From Bilabrum cf. latius (taxonomy: Eukaryota > Bigyra: Bicosoecida > Bigyra > Bicosoecida), in assembly GCA_965178125.1 (NCBI GenBank), contig OZ237745.1, positions 1,288,735 through 1,352,734 of the forward strand: a stretch of DNA of 64,000 nt, given 5' to 3'. Both the position numbers and the translations under genes were made by a program. The notes below the pieces were generated by a model. The model did no database searches. It had not been told where the DNA came from and saw only the letters and a program-made list of their open reading frames with translations. Shown in pieces: positions 1 through 15,000 of the stretch. Positions within the stretch are counted from its first letter, which is position 1. The number at the start of each line of letters is the position of its first letter.

Positions 1-3000
1 CGCGGCACGCCGGTTGACGATCCACCCGACTGCACTCTAGCAGCCGCAGCCTGTTGCGGGGCGGCAATTCCATCTCCCAGACCAGGCGCGATTCCCAGCA
101 CGTGAAGTGGCGGACCTCGTCCGGTTCCAGGCGCTGCGCCCGGGTTCTGCACAACTGCACCCTCCCCGACAGAAGCACCGGACGAAGCAGGCCCGGTTGC
201 CCCGCGCTTGCCCTTGCGAGCCGCCGCTGACGATTCGGAACCCGCCGAAAATGTTCCAAGCGAAGCGGACCTGATGCCAAGCTGCCTTGCCTCAGCAGCA
301 GTGCCACCATAAGTAAATCCAGTTGCGGGGGCCGCCACCGCGGGCACGAGGCCAGACTGGAGCGCTGAACGTCGAAGCTCCTCCTCCCCGCTGCCTAGTT
401 GTTCCGTTTCCGCCGGCTCGCCAAATGAAGCTAGTCTTCGCTGCAGTGGCATTGCAGCATCCACGATCGAAGCCTGGGCAAACTCGAGCTGCCCAAGACT
501 ACCCAAGCTTAGCTCACGGTCACTGGGACGAGTGGACGTGAACTGCCGTGTCACAGCAGATGCATCCAATTGTTCAGAACCTGGCATAGCAGAGCTAGAG
601 CTGGAGCTGGCAGATGCACTAGACGACGAATTTCCTGCTGTGCCGCTGCGTTCCATGGCCGATGCCAAATGATCGCCGCTGGGCATCACGCTGGCGCCAC
701 GTATTGCAGCAGGCCCATCGTAGTCGGTGTGAATAGGCTCTATGAGCGGTACCGAGTGTGACGATACGGCTCGTTCAAGCACAGCTGGGGACAGCTTAGT
801 CTCGGGCGCGCGCTTCCGCCGGCGTCTCTTCGTAGGTGCACCTGAGCGTGAATGCTGTAGTGCCCTTCGCACCGCGAGGGGCATTGTGCCCAGCAACGAG
901 ACTCTGACACCAGCTGCGCTCGTGTCCACCTACTGGCCATATCCCGCTGCTCCAAGAAGCACGCTCTGCGCTGCAGTCTTTGACGCAGACTAAATATTCG
1001 AAGCTGAGTGAACGACCGACGAGGAGGCCCGGGCCAAGGCAGGTGGAGACGGTTGCACAGCCGAGGCAGCTTGCTGAGCGCTACCAGTGGTTGCATTTGC
1101 CACATTAGCCCTTTCTGATACCCTGATTGACTTGGGCAGCACACTTTCAATTGATTTCATCCTCTCCCGAGCGTTGCTGATAGCGCGACGCTGCTGCCCC
1201 GCCCTCGCAAGAGCTGGTACGCCGGCATAGACTGCATAGCTGGCAGCGCCAGCAGTGGCTCCAAGCCCAGAAGCAGTCGACAGCGGAGTGGCACCGAATA
1301 CAGGATCAATCACAGCTGCCTGGTCGCTGGCAGTTGCAATCCTGTCCGAAACTGCAGTCGGCCGGTACAGGTTCTTTCCACCTGTCGACACTGGCGCTGC
1401 ACGACTGCTGCGTTGTGCAATGGTCACCGGGACGGCGGCACAGCTCGCAAGAGCTGCCTGGACCGCGCTTTTTTGCTCATTGTCCAGCCTAGGCAGCTTG
1501 TTTGGTGGCTCAGATGCACCAGAACTTCCACCCTTGCGTGACTTTGACTGCCGCCCGCCGCGGCCTCGACGAGCGCTACTTGCCTTAGCCTCTCCTGAGG
1601 CGCGTTCTTCATTGTCACTTGTCGCCCCACCAGCCAATGCGGCATCGACGCCGGACAAAGCCTGCTTCGCACTTTGTATCATGTCTGTGGTCACGGCGAC
1701 CCCATCCTCCTTGCTCTCAGCGTGTTTGGCAAGCGCAAGCCTGCTTCGCTTCCTAGATCGCCTTGGCCCCATCACGCTTGAGGTGCCCATCAACTTCGCC
1801 ATCTTGAGAGTCTTAGAGTGCAGAGCCCCCCTCGATGCTTCAACTTCCTACTTAAACTCAGCCAAAGCAGCCGCATGCTTCTCTTCAGCGGACATCTGCA
1901 CGGTATCATGCTTTTTCTTGTTTCCAGCATTAGAGCCTCGCTTTCCACCTGGTTTCTTTGAGGTTGCACGCTTGCCACCCTTCGACCCTTTCCCTCCTTT
2001 TGCGCCACCGGCAGCAGCCGGCGCACTGCTCCCTTGGGCCAAGGCAATATCATCCCAACCCTCGGCAAGCTTGGACTCTTGCTCGCGCTGGAGATTCAAC
2101 ATCTTGCGATGAGACTGGAAGCTTACCATGAACCTGGAATGAGCTCTCAACATTGCTGCGTGCCAACACTCCTGAGCCTCACGCCACATGCCATGTGACT
2201 CCAGATCAAGCCCGAGGGCGGTCATGGGGTCTGCAGACGCCGATCGACTGAGGCCGGCCTGTAAATCAGATTCACCAAGCGACTGATACACCTCAGTCAA
2301 AGCGGACAGACGAAGTGCGTAGTACGAAGCGCTTGGTGCCTGCGCTGGGGTGCGCAGCTGCTCACCACTAGGCAGCAGCTCTCGATTCTCCAAAGCACGC
2401 TGGGCTCGGGCGTTACCTTGTTCCTCGTCATCCACATTCATGGCTTCGTCTGCCCCGTAGGAGCCTGGTCCAGTCAAAGCGTGAGCGAGGTGAGCACCTT
2501 CAGCGAATGCGTACGTGCCTGCCCTTGCAGCCCCAGCGAGAAGCTCAGGCGGTAGCTCTATCGCGTTCGTACTTGCTGGTGCAACCCCACTCTATTCTTT
2601 CAGCGCAGTTGCTGTTCGCAGTGCTACCTACGCAGAGGCACTGGCACTGCCAGGCAACCGGGAGGCCTCCCGCGGGGCTTTCTGTGCAGCAATAGCCGCG
2701 CGAACCAGAGCACCGGTTCCACGGGAGTTAGTTGGTTTCGTAAATACAGGGATCCAAGCATCATGGGGAGCTGCTGATACCACAGCTTGCCGCTTCGTCT
2801 TCCCAAGGCTGCTACCGGTTTGACTCCTGCCACTTTGCACAGTATACGGTGCACTGCCAAATTCATCACCCGGAAGTGTCTATTCACTTGTATCCACGCG
2901 TCCCTTGGCAGCAGTGCGGCGGCGCTTTGAGGCACTTGGGACCTCTCCCATAGACCTCTTCAGGGCTCTTGCGTTCGTGGCATTTGAGCCAGAGCGCAAT

Positions 3001-6000
3001 GTCTCGGCGATGATGCGACCTACGCTTGCCGGCCCTCCAGCGTCCACCCCGGTTCCCATCACAAGGATCTGCTATTCTAACAACAGTGAAGCAGGACCCC
3101 ACGCGGCATACACCGTAGCCAGGTATCGCAGCAGCTCAGGCCGAAGCAATGGCGCAGGTCTGCAGCTCGCCAGCGCCCGAAGAATGAGTTGAGGCACCGT
3201 TGCCATCCGTTGGTACGGTGAGCAGTCAAGCGAAGCCCCTGCCACGTGGCCTCCTGGCTCATGCGCTTCAGGTGCCATCCAGCCCCCGTCCTACTGGGCC
3301 GCCAGATCACTGACGCTGTTGTCGAGCGCATCGTGGACGGCTCCACCTGTTGAAGCATCAGCACCGTGGTGCTAGGGAAGGCCCGCAGCAAATGCAGATG
3401 CGTCCAACGGAGGACTGACTCGCTGATACTGGTGGTAGTCCTTCACTGATAGTGCACCCAGCATGCCCGTGAAAAGATGCCTCTGTCTGTCAGACAATGC
3501 TTGCCACGCAAGAGGCAGCAGCGAGAGCCAGAGATCTGACGCAGCGTCCGCATTCACGCCTGCAAGCTCCCCAGCTGCTGCTACAATAGGCGCAATGCCC
3601 TGCTTATCATCGCAAACATCCCCAGAAATCCCTGCCGGCAGCATGCAAGCTTCCAAGAGAGGCTACCTGGCTCGCTTCTGCGCTACCTCCAATGCATTCT
3701 CTGCAAATCCAGCATTTTCCGGATGAGACCAGGCGCCAGCTGACGGGGCTTCGTAAACTAGTGCACGCGCGGGCTGATCGCGACCATACTGCACGCTCGC
3801 CACGACACAAGCTTCTCTAGCGGTATTATCAAACGCAATGCTCTGCATGGGTCCCGCTCGACTGGACATATCTGCTGTAAACGAAGAGCTTGCAGTCCAC
3901 ACAGACCCTGCGTCTGAGCCTAGTCCGTGTACAAGCAACTAGGTTGCCTGCGGAATCCAAAAGTGCCCAGCTAATGTGTCCCATCTTCCCCCGACTACGT
4001 CTTGCAACGCTGAGAGGGCCCCGTTTCCTTTTCCGCCCGTAGCTCTGGGCATCTCATACCATTGGGAACGCAAGAAGTTCCTTATTTCGGGGTCCCGGGG
4101 CGTCCAAGCTTGGCCGCCAGCCATCGATCGTGCCGACGCCCCGGCGCCAGGCGAACTCTCCCAGTAGGATCTCGGCCTTCCTATTTCTTCGCGCCACTCG
4201 CGCATCTCAGTTGCACGTTCACACCGACCCCACGCTCGCTCAATGCTGAGAGCAGCGTGTCGCACTCTTGCATCTGCGGCTGCAGCTGATAGGACGACAC
4301 GACGATGATGGAGCAGTCTAGTGGGTCGGTTGATCAAGCTACCTGCATCAAGTGACTTCTGCTAGAAGTCGGGCGAAGAGGAAATGACAGCCTGAACCAG
4401 ACCGACGGCATCACTCGAAGCAGCGCGCATCATAGTCAGGTCCGCACCGAAAGCAAACGCAGCGGAAATGCCAATCGTTGGTAGCACCCAGCTCTGGATT
4501 GCGCCACGACACCACGCATGCCATGCACCATCAGTCCCTGTGGCAGATCGAAGTACAATACGGCTTGCGGCAGTCTACAATGGGTAGTAATGTCTACCAA
4601 GAGTCTGTACCCGAGCCATTGACAGGGAAGCTCCCCAGCCCCCGCTATCGTGGGACAAAACGCACAAAGATCCGAGAGCATGAAGGATTGACTGCCTCTC
4701 CTTCTGCGTTACGCCTAGTGCGCCTACCTCGTCTCCAACCACGACTGATGTTCCGCGCTCGAATGACAATTGCGACCTCTCGCCGGCTTGCAACCAACCT
4801 GATGCCAGCCGCAGACAAACTCTGAGTACCAGTGGATCCTTTGAGTTTTGCATGAGCTTGCATGCGACGGAGATGATGGTACTTCGGAATGGCGGCTGCA
4901 TGAGTGCTCTCTCGCCGAGCATACGGAGAATCAGTAGGAGTGCCCTGCGGCGGTCCTGCGATCGGCTCGCTGCCGCCGCTGCGCCGTTGTCAGTCGAAGT
5001 GGACGACCCTGTAAGTCCAGATCTATTCGTCTGAGACGAGTCTCCTGCGGCCTCGTTGGTCTCGTCGTCTCCCTTGCCACGCTGCCTCTTACGTCGATCA
5101 GCATCATCGTTGTTTTGCTCGTCCTCGCTCGAGACAGACAAGTCAAACGCGCTGTCTTGCCGACCCCGTAAATGGTCAACGGCAAGCGTCTACAACAGGG
5201 AATGAAGTGTTGCAGCAACCACGTCAATAACGTGCGGGACAGCTCGGTTAAGCTCACGAACAGTTCGAAGCAGACCGATGAGATTCCTACAGTCCACGCA
5301 GCCGTGTGGAGTCGATGACTGGGAGCCAGGCCCATCATCGAGCGCAACAGACGGCCTTGCAGAGGTGTACCCGCGCTACTCGTTTTGTTCCCTCCTTTGC
5401 TTTGCGAGTTCACAAGCAGCGTCTAGGCCACCATATCGGTCGAGTTGGTCCAGAGCAACACCTTCCAGCCCGGGCGAGGCAGCCGCAAGGGTATCGCGCA
5501 TTTTCCGCCAAGCCGATGCTGCCTGCTTGTCATCATCAGCCTCACCGCCCGTCATTTCATCCGGAAGAGCTGGCTCGTCGCCAAATGGCCCCGTTCTCGT
5601 CCCATCGGGCATCTTGATAGATCGTGGCACCTGGGTTCGTGGCTCAAGCTACTCCGCAGCTATTTTCGCAAGCTGACGCTGCTGGTCCGGCGGCTGTCGC
5701 ACTGCAGCGCACAGCCTGAAACTCAAGCATGACACAACCCATGGAAAGAATCGCACGTGGGCGAGTCTCCACGGTGGCATAGCAGGTGGATAGAGCTGCA
5801 GGATGACCCGAAGGAGCCTCCTTAGGAGTCTATGAACCCGCAGGGAAGATGATGAAAAAGCAGGAGTGAGCCGCTGCATCAGTGCCCCGGCATTGTCCAC
5901 CAAGAATCGCTAGCTTGGCGTCTGGCTCTGCGATGCAATCGCGTTCAATACCTCGAGCACTGCAGCCAGCGTTTCACTAGAAGTATTGCTGGCTGAGTCC

Positions 6001-9000
6001 GATGAAGATATTGTGCCCCGGGAGCTTACAGACTAAATCCGATGGAAGTAAACGGATCGCAAGGGTGCGTTCTTCCACACTTGGAGCACGTGTCGAACAA
6101 GGCGCAGGCACCGTCGAGAAACGCCTCTCGTCTCTGGCGATTCTGCAGTCACAAAGGCCTGCCTTACAGCAAAGTTTGAGACCATTTCTACCATTTGGCG
6201 ACCAGCAAGCCCATGAGACTACAATGCAGACGATGCTGGCCGTGAGGACGACTGGTTCTTGTCGGTCCATTCTGTCTACGAGTCACGAAGTAGTTTCTCA
6301 AGGTATGCCTGGCCGCGCTCTTGTGCCACCTACTTGCGCGCCCGTAGCTCCCAAATAACCATCACCGTTGCAAGGTCAACTGCTAGGAACCTATGAGGCA
6401 TACTCAGGCTTTGTGGAAGACCAAGTCGAGGCAAAGCATTGACCAACAACGTGGTGAACTACTTCCTGAACTGGAAGAAGAGACGTTCGTGAGCAGCAAT
6501 AAGCCTCCACAGATGCACAATTTGTGGGGTCGCGTGGCTCTCGTCGTTCAAGATTTTCTTCACCCAACGAACTGCTCGTGCAAGCTCATCGGAAGATAAC
6601 CAGCGACGCATGCTGCGAACAATCGTAGTCAACGCCCGCCGGACAGGCACTCTGGTAGTGGCACTCGTGTCAGGGCGGCAGTCTCTCAGCAGCGAGACAA
6701 ATACCTGGAGCACAACCTTCGAAGGGGTGTCGAAGGTTGCTATGAACCGAGTTACAAGTCCATAAGCCCTGTACTTCAACGGAGTATCGCGATGACGCAG
6801 GTGTTGCCACGCAAATCTAATCAGTGTCCGCCTCTCTCGCATCAATGCGATTGGACGAACCGCGGACAAGCATGACGATGCCCGGAGTAGTTGCATTAGC
6901 AAGCTATCGCCACGACGAGCGGAAGCTGACACCCCGCCCACAGAATCCCATACTCCTGCCACATCAGCATTGATACCGCCGGCATATGAGGATCGCGGTG
7001 GGGGCACGCCGTCCACAAGGGCGCGGCAAGGCATGACAGCACTTCCAGTAGGAGCCAACAAGCTCTCATCTGCAGAACCCGATAGCCCATCTGAAAGCTT
7101 GAGCATTCGTTCAAGCACGTCCAGTGACAGGCTCGCCGGCATGGAATCACGGGTCGGAAGTACAGAGCCGAGGAGCTCGGGGGGACTAGGAAGCCTAGCC
7201 AAGTCCAGCGTTGGCCGTGATGTCACCGCATGTGACGAATCACGTTGCTTTCCAGCTGAGCGTTCTGCACTCGACCCGTCTAACCCACTTGAACCAGCAG
7301 CACGTTCCAGGCGGACGCCCATGTCCAGCAGGCCAGCTGAGCTGACGCACGCCTCAACGGCACGCAAATCCTGCGATTTAGTGCGTTCTAGAGACAACGT
7401 TCGCCGCATGACTGGAGTAGCCACCAGTCGCAGCATGAGCGCCTACAGTTCGCGACCTGGGACCTCCCCATCAGTTGGGTCTTCAGTGAGCAGACCATTG
7501 GGCTGTTGGATTCCAAGCAAGAATTGAGGCAACCCATTACGTGCCGGGAGTCGCCGCTGCGCAGACGATGGACCATCAGCTTCGCTCGACTCTGCTCCAG
7601 ATGCAGCTGTTTTCTTCTTCGAAGCCGATGAGGACTCAGCTGCACTAGATGACCCAGATTTGCCGGCTTCCAATGCCAGCTTGGCTACTTTCTCTCTAGC
7701 CTCAGCGCTAGTGACAGCTGCAAGTGGGCGGGCCTGCGCCTGTCCAGACAAAATGTCTCTAGATGTCTTTAGGAGTGCACGGCGAAGTGCGGCAGGCGCG
7801 TACGAGGGGAAAATCCGTGACAGCAGCGCCAGTATCGGAGTCACGTCGAATGCTCCGTTTGGAAGCAACAGAATGGGCAGCAGGTCCAACACCGGGCCCA
7901 TGCACCCGGGGCGAGCTGCTTGCATTGCTAGAGACACCAAGATGGCGATGCAGTCCTCCATCTCTTGAGCATACCCAATCGTATCCATAGTATTCGAGCC
8001 TCCTAAGGTACGGGCGGATGCATCAGCAGCCGGGGTCCCGTCCAACTTGCGAACCGCTTCGCAATATGAATCACCTTCGTCCTCATCCACTGCAGATACA
8101 GCCACCCCGTTGCGGCTTTCCTTTTTGGGTGAGCCCAGCGAGTCGCTGGAGTCCTCTGTCCGGATCGTGCCGTCCCGCATGTGGGCTCGCAGCTCAGCAG
8201 CCCTGGCAGGGCTACAAGCGAACTTTCGAATGGATTCCCTTGCAGCCATGGCACCGGCGCTAAGGATCCATTTCGGGTCAATATCACAGAGCATTCGACA
8301 GATTGACAGTCCTCGGCGAAAGAGTTTTCGGCGTACCTCAGGAGTGAGTTCGACCGCTGGTGGGGGGCGGCTAGGTTTGTCGCTGCCATCCTACTTCTTC
8401 TCAGAGCCCGCTTCCGCTTTATCATCCGCTCCGGTCGAGCCAACTTCTGATTCTGCCTTGTCAGGCGGTGCGGTTTCCCCAGCTGAAGACTTGTCATCTG
8501 AAGATGCCCTCGGCTTCTCACCATCCAGGCTATCGGTTGATTTCGTGCTGCTACTGCGGCTGCCACGCCGCTTTGCCTCCTGATCAGACATCCTGCGATG
8601 AACCTTTTCATAATCAGCTCGGATAGCTGCCCGAAGGGCTGGTTGGCCCTCGTCCGGATAAAAGCAAGCGCTGGCAATGAGTCGGGACCCCTCTTCCGAT
8701 CGCATGTGGTAAAACAGTGTGCGACCCTCCCGGCTGCGAATTGTGTATTGCAACAAGGTAAACACTCGGTCATCCAAGAGACTTGATGCGCACAGGAAGT
8801 GTCTGGTCGACAGCTTCGAGTAACTAGATAAAAGGGATGCCAGTGGATCTCTGAATGGACTACTCAGAGCACCGAAAGCCTGCGATACTGGTAGTGCCGC
8901 TTCAAGTCGCACAACAGCATCGATGGTAGCTGGAACAACGTGTGATTCCACATGATTGAGGTACGGCAGAACATTGATGATTCCAGTGGCTACCCGTGGC

Positions 9001-12000
9001 TGCGGCCTCAGCAGGTTGGTCACTTGAACCAGGAACGGCGGGAGCGGCTGTGCTGGCAGCCGAGCTCCAAGTGCTTGTGGTGGCCTAAACACTGAAGGGT
9101 GGATCACAACAGTGCTTTGCTCTTGCCCTGCGCTCCCAGGCCTGCCAATCGGCTTTACAGTTTGTGGCTCCTCTCCAAGCTTCACAGCGGCATTGAACGC
9201 ATCGGCTACCTCGTTGCCACCGGCTTCCTTAAGCATGTCGCGGAGGACGTCTGGATCACACCATCGCTGGACGTCACTGAGCAGCTTGGAAGCCAAGTCG
9301 GCATTAAAAGCCTCACCAAGAAGCGTTAGAAGCGCTGCGATCGATTTCAGCAGAGGGATACTCAACTTAGAGGGGTCTTGGAGCACCTCAGGCACCTTGC
9401 GCATCTAAAACCGAAGCGTCGAGGGGCTGATCTGCTGCTGCCTGGGATACTTCCGATTCGCTGTGAGCATCCGCATCAGTGCCCCGTGTGCGCACGCAGT
9501 TACGGCAGAGCTCCCCTGTCTCAAAGCCTCAAGCAGCGTTGTGGCACACTCATCCTTGATCTTGGAATCGCTGCTCTGAAACAGCACTTTGGGAGCCACG
9601 CTGACTGTGGCGCGGATCGTATCAGCAAAAGCCATTCGAAGCAAGTACGGATAGCCAAGTGGCTTCAGCTCCACATCAGGCGGTGGCAATCCTACAGCGG
9701 ACTCTCTTATGTGCTTTCCAGTCATGCCTTGAGGAGTCACGCCGGCGCCAACGCTTGCACCCCATGATGCGCACTCCGGACCGTCTCTACCCCATGCCCA
9801 ACCGCCTTCAGGTAGCAGCCAATCACCAGCACCAACGACTCTTGAGCTGAGCGCGCCAGCAGATCCAGCGTGTGGATGTGTGCTCGGCATCCACCACGGG
9901 ATGATATCATTATGACAACCACCAGGGAAGGGCTAGTGCTGCCTGGAAGCAGCGCTCTGGACTACTTGCTCTGAATGGTTGTGTTGCTCCAACTATTGGG
10001 TGATCGAATCTGCAACTGCTCGCTCAGAGTAGCTCGCCTCGCTTGCCAGAGTGCTTGCACTGTCACCTGCAATGCCCACAGTCACGTCGTTGATGCCATC
10101 GCGAGTAGCGACGGCTCGATGAGTTACTAGAGCATACTAGACAGCTTCTTCAGCGCTGCGAGCTGCAGGGTCACAATCGCCAAGCTGGGGTGTTCTGAGC
10201 TTATGGTCCTGTAACAAAGTCGCGAGCTGCTTAGCCTCATCACTAGCACCAGGTGCTGCCGCGGCTTCGTTTGCAGCCTGCAATGCGTCGCTGTAGGCAC
10301 GGAGTGCGCCAGGCTCGTAGAAGTGGTATCCAGGTCGATGCGTATGGTGCTGATGGTGCGATCCAGAGCCTACCGGTCCTTCAACGCCAAGGCCCGGATC
10401 ATCCCACATCACTTCAAAACCACACACGCTTAATGGCTGTGGCCATTGGAATGGCGCTGCCATGGCAACTGCACCAAGGTTGTAGGCCTCTGCCAAGCCA
10501 GGCTGGGGATACTTGGTAGGGTCAGCTCTACGAATGAGATCGAGCGCCTGCTTCAGCTTCCTCACAAAACTCGTATCAACGGGGATAATAGAGTGCTCAG
10601 GGTCCGCTCTCAAGCAGGTCAGCATTGAGTACAGCACGCCCAATCTAGACACGGGCGGAAGGTAGTGCAGCTAAGCATCGTAGAGAACGGCCTTAATACC
10701 CTCCCGATAGGGCGCGAGCAGCCGGTGCAGCTTCATCCCTCGCACCAGCGCAACAAGCTTCAGCGCAGACAGGGCTGTTGCGCGCACGCAGGCCCTAACC
10801 GCAACCAGGTCAGAGCATGCCCGCTCAGTCACCTCGCGCAGGAGATTATCTGCCTTACTCCCTTCAAGGATATCGCTAGTGGCAGGGTTCAAGGGAGGAA
10901 CATCGCCCGGTGCCACCCACGCGGCAGTAGGACACGCGAACTCACCTATGTCCACTGGAGCAGACCCCAACTTTGATGCGGCCTGCTTTGACCTGCCGCG
11001 CCCTCTGCTGCCGATAGCCCCGCTCGGTTTTGGCGTGGCTGGACTAGCGCCGTTGGGCCGGGTCCCGGTGAGTGCAAACATCACTTGGGTGGCTAGCCAG
11101 CCTGCCGGAAGCACAGAGTGGAGTTCTTCCACCGCCTGCTTTGGTAAGACCCCGATCTGCCTCAGCACCTGCCTTTCCAGCGCCACATTCCCCGCTCCGA
11201 GTCCACACCACGCAAGAATCTCATACGGGGGTGCCCAGTCGGAGCGAGCCAGAGCCCACGATGGAATCAAACTGAGGTAGTCCATAGGGTCGCCATCGGA
11301 TTCAGCACTATACCCGCCAGCTTCGTCTAAGCCAACCGCTTCCCTCAAATGAGATGTTACGTTTGCGAGTGCGGCCACGCTCGAGCAGCCGGGTAGCGCC
11401 TGGAATGGCGGGGCTTTGGGGCTCTTTGAAGTACCCCTGCGTCCATCAGATGCTCGCTGCTCTTTCCCACTTTCTTTCGAGCGTCTTGACTGTTTGCCCG
11501 CACCAGCAGCCTGGGCATCTTGGTCTTTCTTAGCCTTATAGATCAAATTACCGATATAAGCTCCGTCTGCTGCTACTGCCGCCCCGTTTGCGAACAGCCC
11601 CACAGGAAACTTGATGTCCCCTGGGAGACACGCCACGGCAACACTGTGGCGACCACCACTCACAGGAACCTGCCGCAACGTGGTATCACGGGGGAAGGCA
11701 ACTTCGCTGTCAAGTCCGATTGGAGCCGCTGGGCCTCCACCCAGGCTTTCGCCATGACCCAGGGTTCCATACCAGGACTATGAGGGAGCTGGGCTGCCCA
11801 GGGACCAGCCAGGCAGACTGGCACAAAGGCCGTCCCCGCCTCTAAAGGCCTAGGTTGGCTTCCACCGCGCAGCCCTGCGCTGAGCTGCCAGCGAAGTCTG
11901 CAGGTGCAGGAGCCTAGCCTTGGCAGCGATAGCGTCAGGCGTTGCACCAGCTGTACGGTCCGCAAATTCGCCACTGAGGCTAACAAGTTCCAGATTAGCA

Positions 12001-15000
12001 GCTTTCACACGGGCAACTTGGGCTCTCGCTGCCTCCAATGCAGCTTTGGAGCCCGGTACCCACAGTTGGTACGGGTCCTGCCCAGCCGCGGCCCACGCCC
12101 TCCGAGCAGACGCCAACTAGGGACGCATTACATCTCCAACTACCACTGGCCTCGGCAAGAGTGGACCGCCGCTGTGTGGACCCAATGCGCCTGTTCTTGC
12201 TCCATCCAGCAGCTTGGCCTGAGGCTGCGACTCCTTCTGACGAGAGGCTGCCTTCGAGTCCGAGCTCTCGCCGGCAGCAGAAGACGCGTCTGCCACCTCC
12301 ATATCTGGAAGTCCAGCCGCATGACCCGGAAGAAGTTGCGAGTGCCACCTCCACAGTGGGCGCGCGTAGAACTGTCGACCAGCACCACCGCCGCGCTCGA
12401 GCCTATCTGGCAAGAAAGGAGCAGGCCCGGGCCGCGGAATGAATGGAAGCAAACCAGCACGCAAACTGGTCCTCACCAAAGTAATCGCACCTCGCACAGC
12501 CTACGCGGCTCCTTGCGCTCGATGGTGGTGAAGCACCTGCACTGCAGCTCGATACAGCTCAACCCGACCACTTTCAGACCAACTAAAATGCAGCATTCGG
12601 CAGCAAGCAATAGCAAGCGCGGTGCCGCCGGTCTGCGCAGTCCACCTCCGCGAGTGGCACGCCAAGCAAACCTGAGCGCGCAAAGCAGCGAACAGGTGCC
12701 TCCCAGCACGAGCGATGGCATCACGCTCAACTCGCGCAGCTAGGCCTGCAGCTACGCACTTCCCGGTACTTTCGTCGGCGCTTAACAGTTTGCTTGCTTC
12801 TGTCGGCACCACCCCCGACCTTTCCAGGGCAATCGAGGAGACTAGCCTTGTAGTGTCTCGGACCTCTCGGACGATTCGAATTGCAAGCGACAAAAGCTCT
12901 TCGTGCCTAGGTCCGCTAGCTAGAGCTGCGACGACATCCCACATAACTGATGCATCAACAGAGTCGGCAGCCAGAAGCTACGGCACCGTACGAGGGGCAC
13001 CAGGCTGTGAGTCCTACGGATCAGGCTGGACAGTGCGCACGATTGTTTGCAACGTGATCAGTCTCACAGTCGACAGGAGCAGTGGGGTAGCCATTGAGTG
13101 CAGGTGCCTATCTCCAGCAGCCAAAGCAAGGCCTAACAAGACCCTTCTTAGAGACAGTTGGGATGCCTACCTATTACCGGCATGCCTGAAAGGGGCGGGA
13201 AACGACGCTTTGCTGCCAGATGAGATCGGAGACTTGGAGAACCCTGAAGCAACTCGGTCCACAGCGGCATTGAGAAGTTCGCTCATCGAGTGTTTGCCTG
13301 TTGAGATAGATTTGCTCGCTATCAAACCGGCGAGGGTTGCTCTCAGGAACTGAACTGCACATCGCTTGGCATGTACAGGGCCTCGAGGGGCCTCCTCAAC
13401 CGCTTCTTCCCACCCCCATCTAGCTATTGCTGGGACTGATCCAGGTTCCAATCCGTGCGCCGCCTCAAAAAGTCTGGCATCGAGCTCTTCCAATGGGGAA
13501 GGGTCCCCAGGAGTGTCAAAAGGTGATGCAGCTGCAGGTCGTCCATCGGCAATCTTCGGTTTTTTCATCTATCCAGCATCCAATGGCCCCTCCCTGGCAG
13601 CTGTCATGCCACTTTGCTGCTGCAATTTGATTTCATCAAAGTACGGGCTTTGCGCCCAGGGCACTCTTGGATCGAGCGAGCCCACAGTTGTCGTGCTGGC
13701 TGCCCGAAGCGGCGTTGCCAAGTCGTCCTCACTTTCCCCATCATCAGATCCGCAATCGACACCAGCATCAAGCTAGTTGGGTTGGTCTCTTGCTACAGGG
13801 ACATCGCCCTGGGGCGTCGATACATCCCCTTTCCGCCCGCCACGGACAGTCAAACCAGGTCCTGGCGGGCCAACTAAAGCGAATGCCGGCAAGTGCGCCT
13901 CACCACCGGCAGGAAGAAAGTGTCGATTCAGCAGTCGGAAAGAGTGCAGTACCATGGAATCCAGCGGCAGCAGCGCTCCACGCTTGCCTATATCAACAGA
14001 TTCATTGCCAGCCTAGCTATCGTGGACTGCCTGTACGTCATCTTCTCCTACTCCTTCTTCATCAACCATTTTGCGTGATTCTGCGGCACTTTCAGCACGT
14101 GGGGAAGACTCTGACGCTGTCGTGCGCCCCGTAGGCCCCGGCTTCCAGGCAACCTCAGCCACCACACCTGCTTGCGGCGCGGTTGCTAGTGCTATTCTTG
14201 GTGGATCGATCAAAAACTTTCGATTCTAACCGCCAAGCTTGCCGAGGACTCGAAGTGCATCGGTGCCGTACGGAGCTGGGGACCCTAGCAAAAGGGAGGA
14301 CAGTGCCGCCATCAGAGGGCGCAGGATCGTTGGCTTCGATAGCATCGGGAAAAGGAAGCTTGGGTTGAGATTGTCGATCCAGAACTCAAGCGTTCGCAAA
14401 CCGGTCCCAACTAAATCGGTTGCCGCTAATGTTTCGCCGAGCCGTGAGCCGTCTGCCCTTTTCTTGGAGCTTGCACTGGACAAACTGTCGTCGCGATCGC
14501 TCTGCCCGTCTGCACCTGGACTCACTTGCGCTGCCGATGGCGATCCGATGGCTGCGCCCATCGGAGCCGCGGCATGCTTTCTTGCGGAGCCTGGAGTGTG
14601 CGAAACTCCTGCTGGATACACAGCTGGTGCAGCTGCGACTCGGCCATCCCTTTCAACTGGACCAGCGCCGGTCCCAGCTCCATACTATGGAGACGGGCGT
14701 GACCTGAGCGCTAGAATCAACGGGCCCATCAACCTAGGCAGCCACTTGAGCTGGTGCGAAAGTCTTGCCGGCACGATCAGCAGCAGCTCAGTGCACTGGT
14801 CACGGAGCTCCGGGTCGACCATGGTAGATCTACAAGCCAGCAGTGAGTCCAAAATGAGCGGTAAATGGGGAGGAAACGCTCTGAACAGGTGGTCTGACCT
14901 CGAATTTGCTACTTGCTTAAAAAGTTGTCGAAGCAAGCTGAGATGGTACACTGGTCTCTTGCACCCCGGCATGCTGCCCAGAATGCCAACGAGGAGGCTG